Positions 63,251 through 64,000 of a stretch of DNA of 64,000 nt are shown in pieces. Numbering within the stretch: the first letter of the stretch is position 1; each line of letters starts with the position of its first letter. The stretch spans positions 1-64,000 of the forward strand of contig RPFO01000848.1 of the NCBI GenBank assembly GCA_009746045.1. Reading direction: 5' to 3'. The DNA is from Mesostigma viride. Lineage: Eukaryota > Streptophyta > Mesostigmatophyceae > Mesostigmatales > Mesostigmataceae. A model generated the notes under the pieces. The model saw only the letters and a program-made list of their open reading frames with translations, was not told the origin of the DNA and did not search any database. A program made the translations under genes and the position numbers.

Positions 63251-64000
63251 ATGAATCCCCCCCATCCGCTGCGTCCGGGGACGAGCACCCCGCCCAGATC
63301 GCCGTGAGTGCGGACGACCTCTCCTGCGCGATATGCCTGAACATGCTGATGGACCCCGTCGTGATCGAGTGCAGCACGAGGGTCCAGGAGGGCAAGTGCG
63401 AGGCCATGGTCTGCAGGCGTCCGTGCATGGAGCAGCTGATCGCCAAACAGAGGAGCAGGGGCGGCCCCTCGTCCGCGGTGCTGGGGAGGTGCATCGTGTG
63501 CAGGGGCCAGTGGAATCGCTACGTCTTCCGCCCCTGCATCCGGGTCGGCAGCATCACCGCAGAGGTTGCGAGGAGGTGCCCCCACGACGGGTGCGACTTT
63601 ACAGCGAAGGGCATGGTGCTGTTGTCCCATGAAAAGGATTGCGGATACAAGAAGGTCGCGTGTCCCAACCAGCGCTTTGGGTGCCAGCAGTTGTTGCGCA
63701 GGAGGGACATCGCCCCCCATAGATCCGCCTGCCGACACTTTCCATGCAAGTACTACCTGGAGAGCGACGGCTGCAAGCACGTGGCGGACATGGCCGGCAT
63801 CAAGCGGCACGAGGAAGAGTGCCCTTTCGGCCAGTACCCGTGTGTGGTGCTCATCAACAACTTGCGCACCAAGTTGGGGATGTGGAGGACATGCAACGAG
63901 AACAACCTGCTTCAATGGAGTCTGTGGGACCCGGGCTATGGCACGCCCCAGTGCAGTTGCGAGCAAGACCACACGCGCTTCTTTGGCGAGGGGTACTTTG
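63251..64000 (+). CDS. RING finger and TRAF-type zinc finger protein, truncated by the window
   Basis: The ATG at 63251 is followed at once by an AATCCCCCCC run where the frame shifts; the coding frame then holds SADDLSCAICLNMLMDPVV, the start of a RING finger, with further Cys pairs to CIVCRG. Two TRAF-type zinc fingers follow, with CPHDGCDFTAKGMVLLSHEK and CPNQRFGCQQLLRRRDIAPH. The order RING then TRAF zinc fingers is that of TRAF/SIAH-like E3 ubiquitin ligases. The frame is open to the right edge, so the C-terminal substrate-binding domain is not seen. Confidence 0.72.

Overview
The window is a GC-rich piece of a nucleocytoplasmic large DNA virus (Nucleocytoviricota), either a free virus of a protist or alga or an endogenised copy in such a host. 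The evidence is the marker-gene set: an A32-type packaging ATPase (14844-15638), PCNA (33580-34374), VLTF3-like (34417-35568) and VLTF2-like (56848-57546) late transcription factors, and four paralogous double-jelly-roll major capsid protein (MCP) genes at 17.6-20.9 kb and 29.2-32.6 kb. Genes lie on both strands, are tightly packed, and often start 10-20 nt downstream of a short A/T-rich motif. I cannot name the species; several MCP copies, high GC and abundant KilA-N proteins suggest an algal or amoebal giant virus.

Layout. 0-8 kb: small virion or membrane-type proteins and a Tc1/mariner-IS630-type transposase-like gene. 8-16 kb: a tandem pair of large paralogous putative structural proteins, zinc-binding and membrane proteins, a JAMM-type protease and the packaging ATPase. 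16.8-17.6 kb: a repeat protein whose blocks resemble the histone H3 tail. 17.6-32.6 kb: the virion-surface region, with four MCP genes flanking two very long repeat genes (probable fibres). One fibre gene is cut by a 785-bp element with terminal inverted repeats (22736-23520). 33-39 kb: PCNA, VLTF3 and small proteins. 39.3-40.1 kb: a second, nearly identical copy of the element. 40-48 kb: an unusual, eukaryote-like zone with a TATA box, a gene that needs a 532-nt GT-AG intron to read through, a 1.7-kb gene-free leader with three candidate introns, and a KilA-N-RING gene. 48-64 kb: a large acidic protein, a C5-cytosine DNA methyltransferase, a cysteine desulfurase beside a lipase-fold protein without its catalytic serine, VLTF2, an HNH nuclease, a putative ssDNA-binding protein, an OTU protease and a RING/TRAF protein that runs off the window.

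Taken together the genes cover virion building and packaging, late transcription, replication accessories and a sizeable ubiquitin toolkit (two RING proteins, one JAMM and one OTU protease). A recurrent oddity is that more than twenty genes carry single-base frame breaks, most at G or C homopolymers. This pattern fits residual sequencing error better than wholesale gene decay, but it cannot be settled from the sequence alone. Functions are inferred from motifs and family knowledge; no database search was run.
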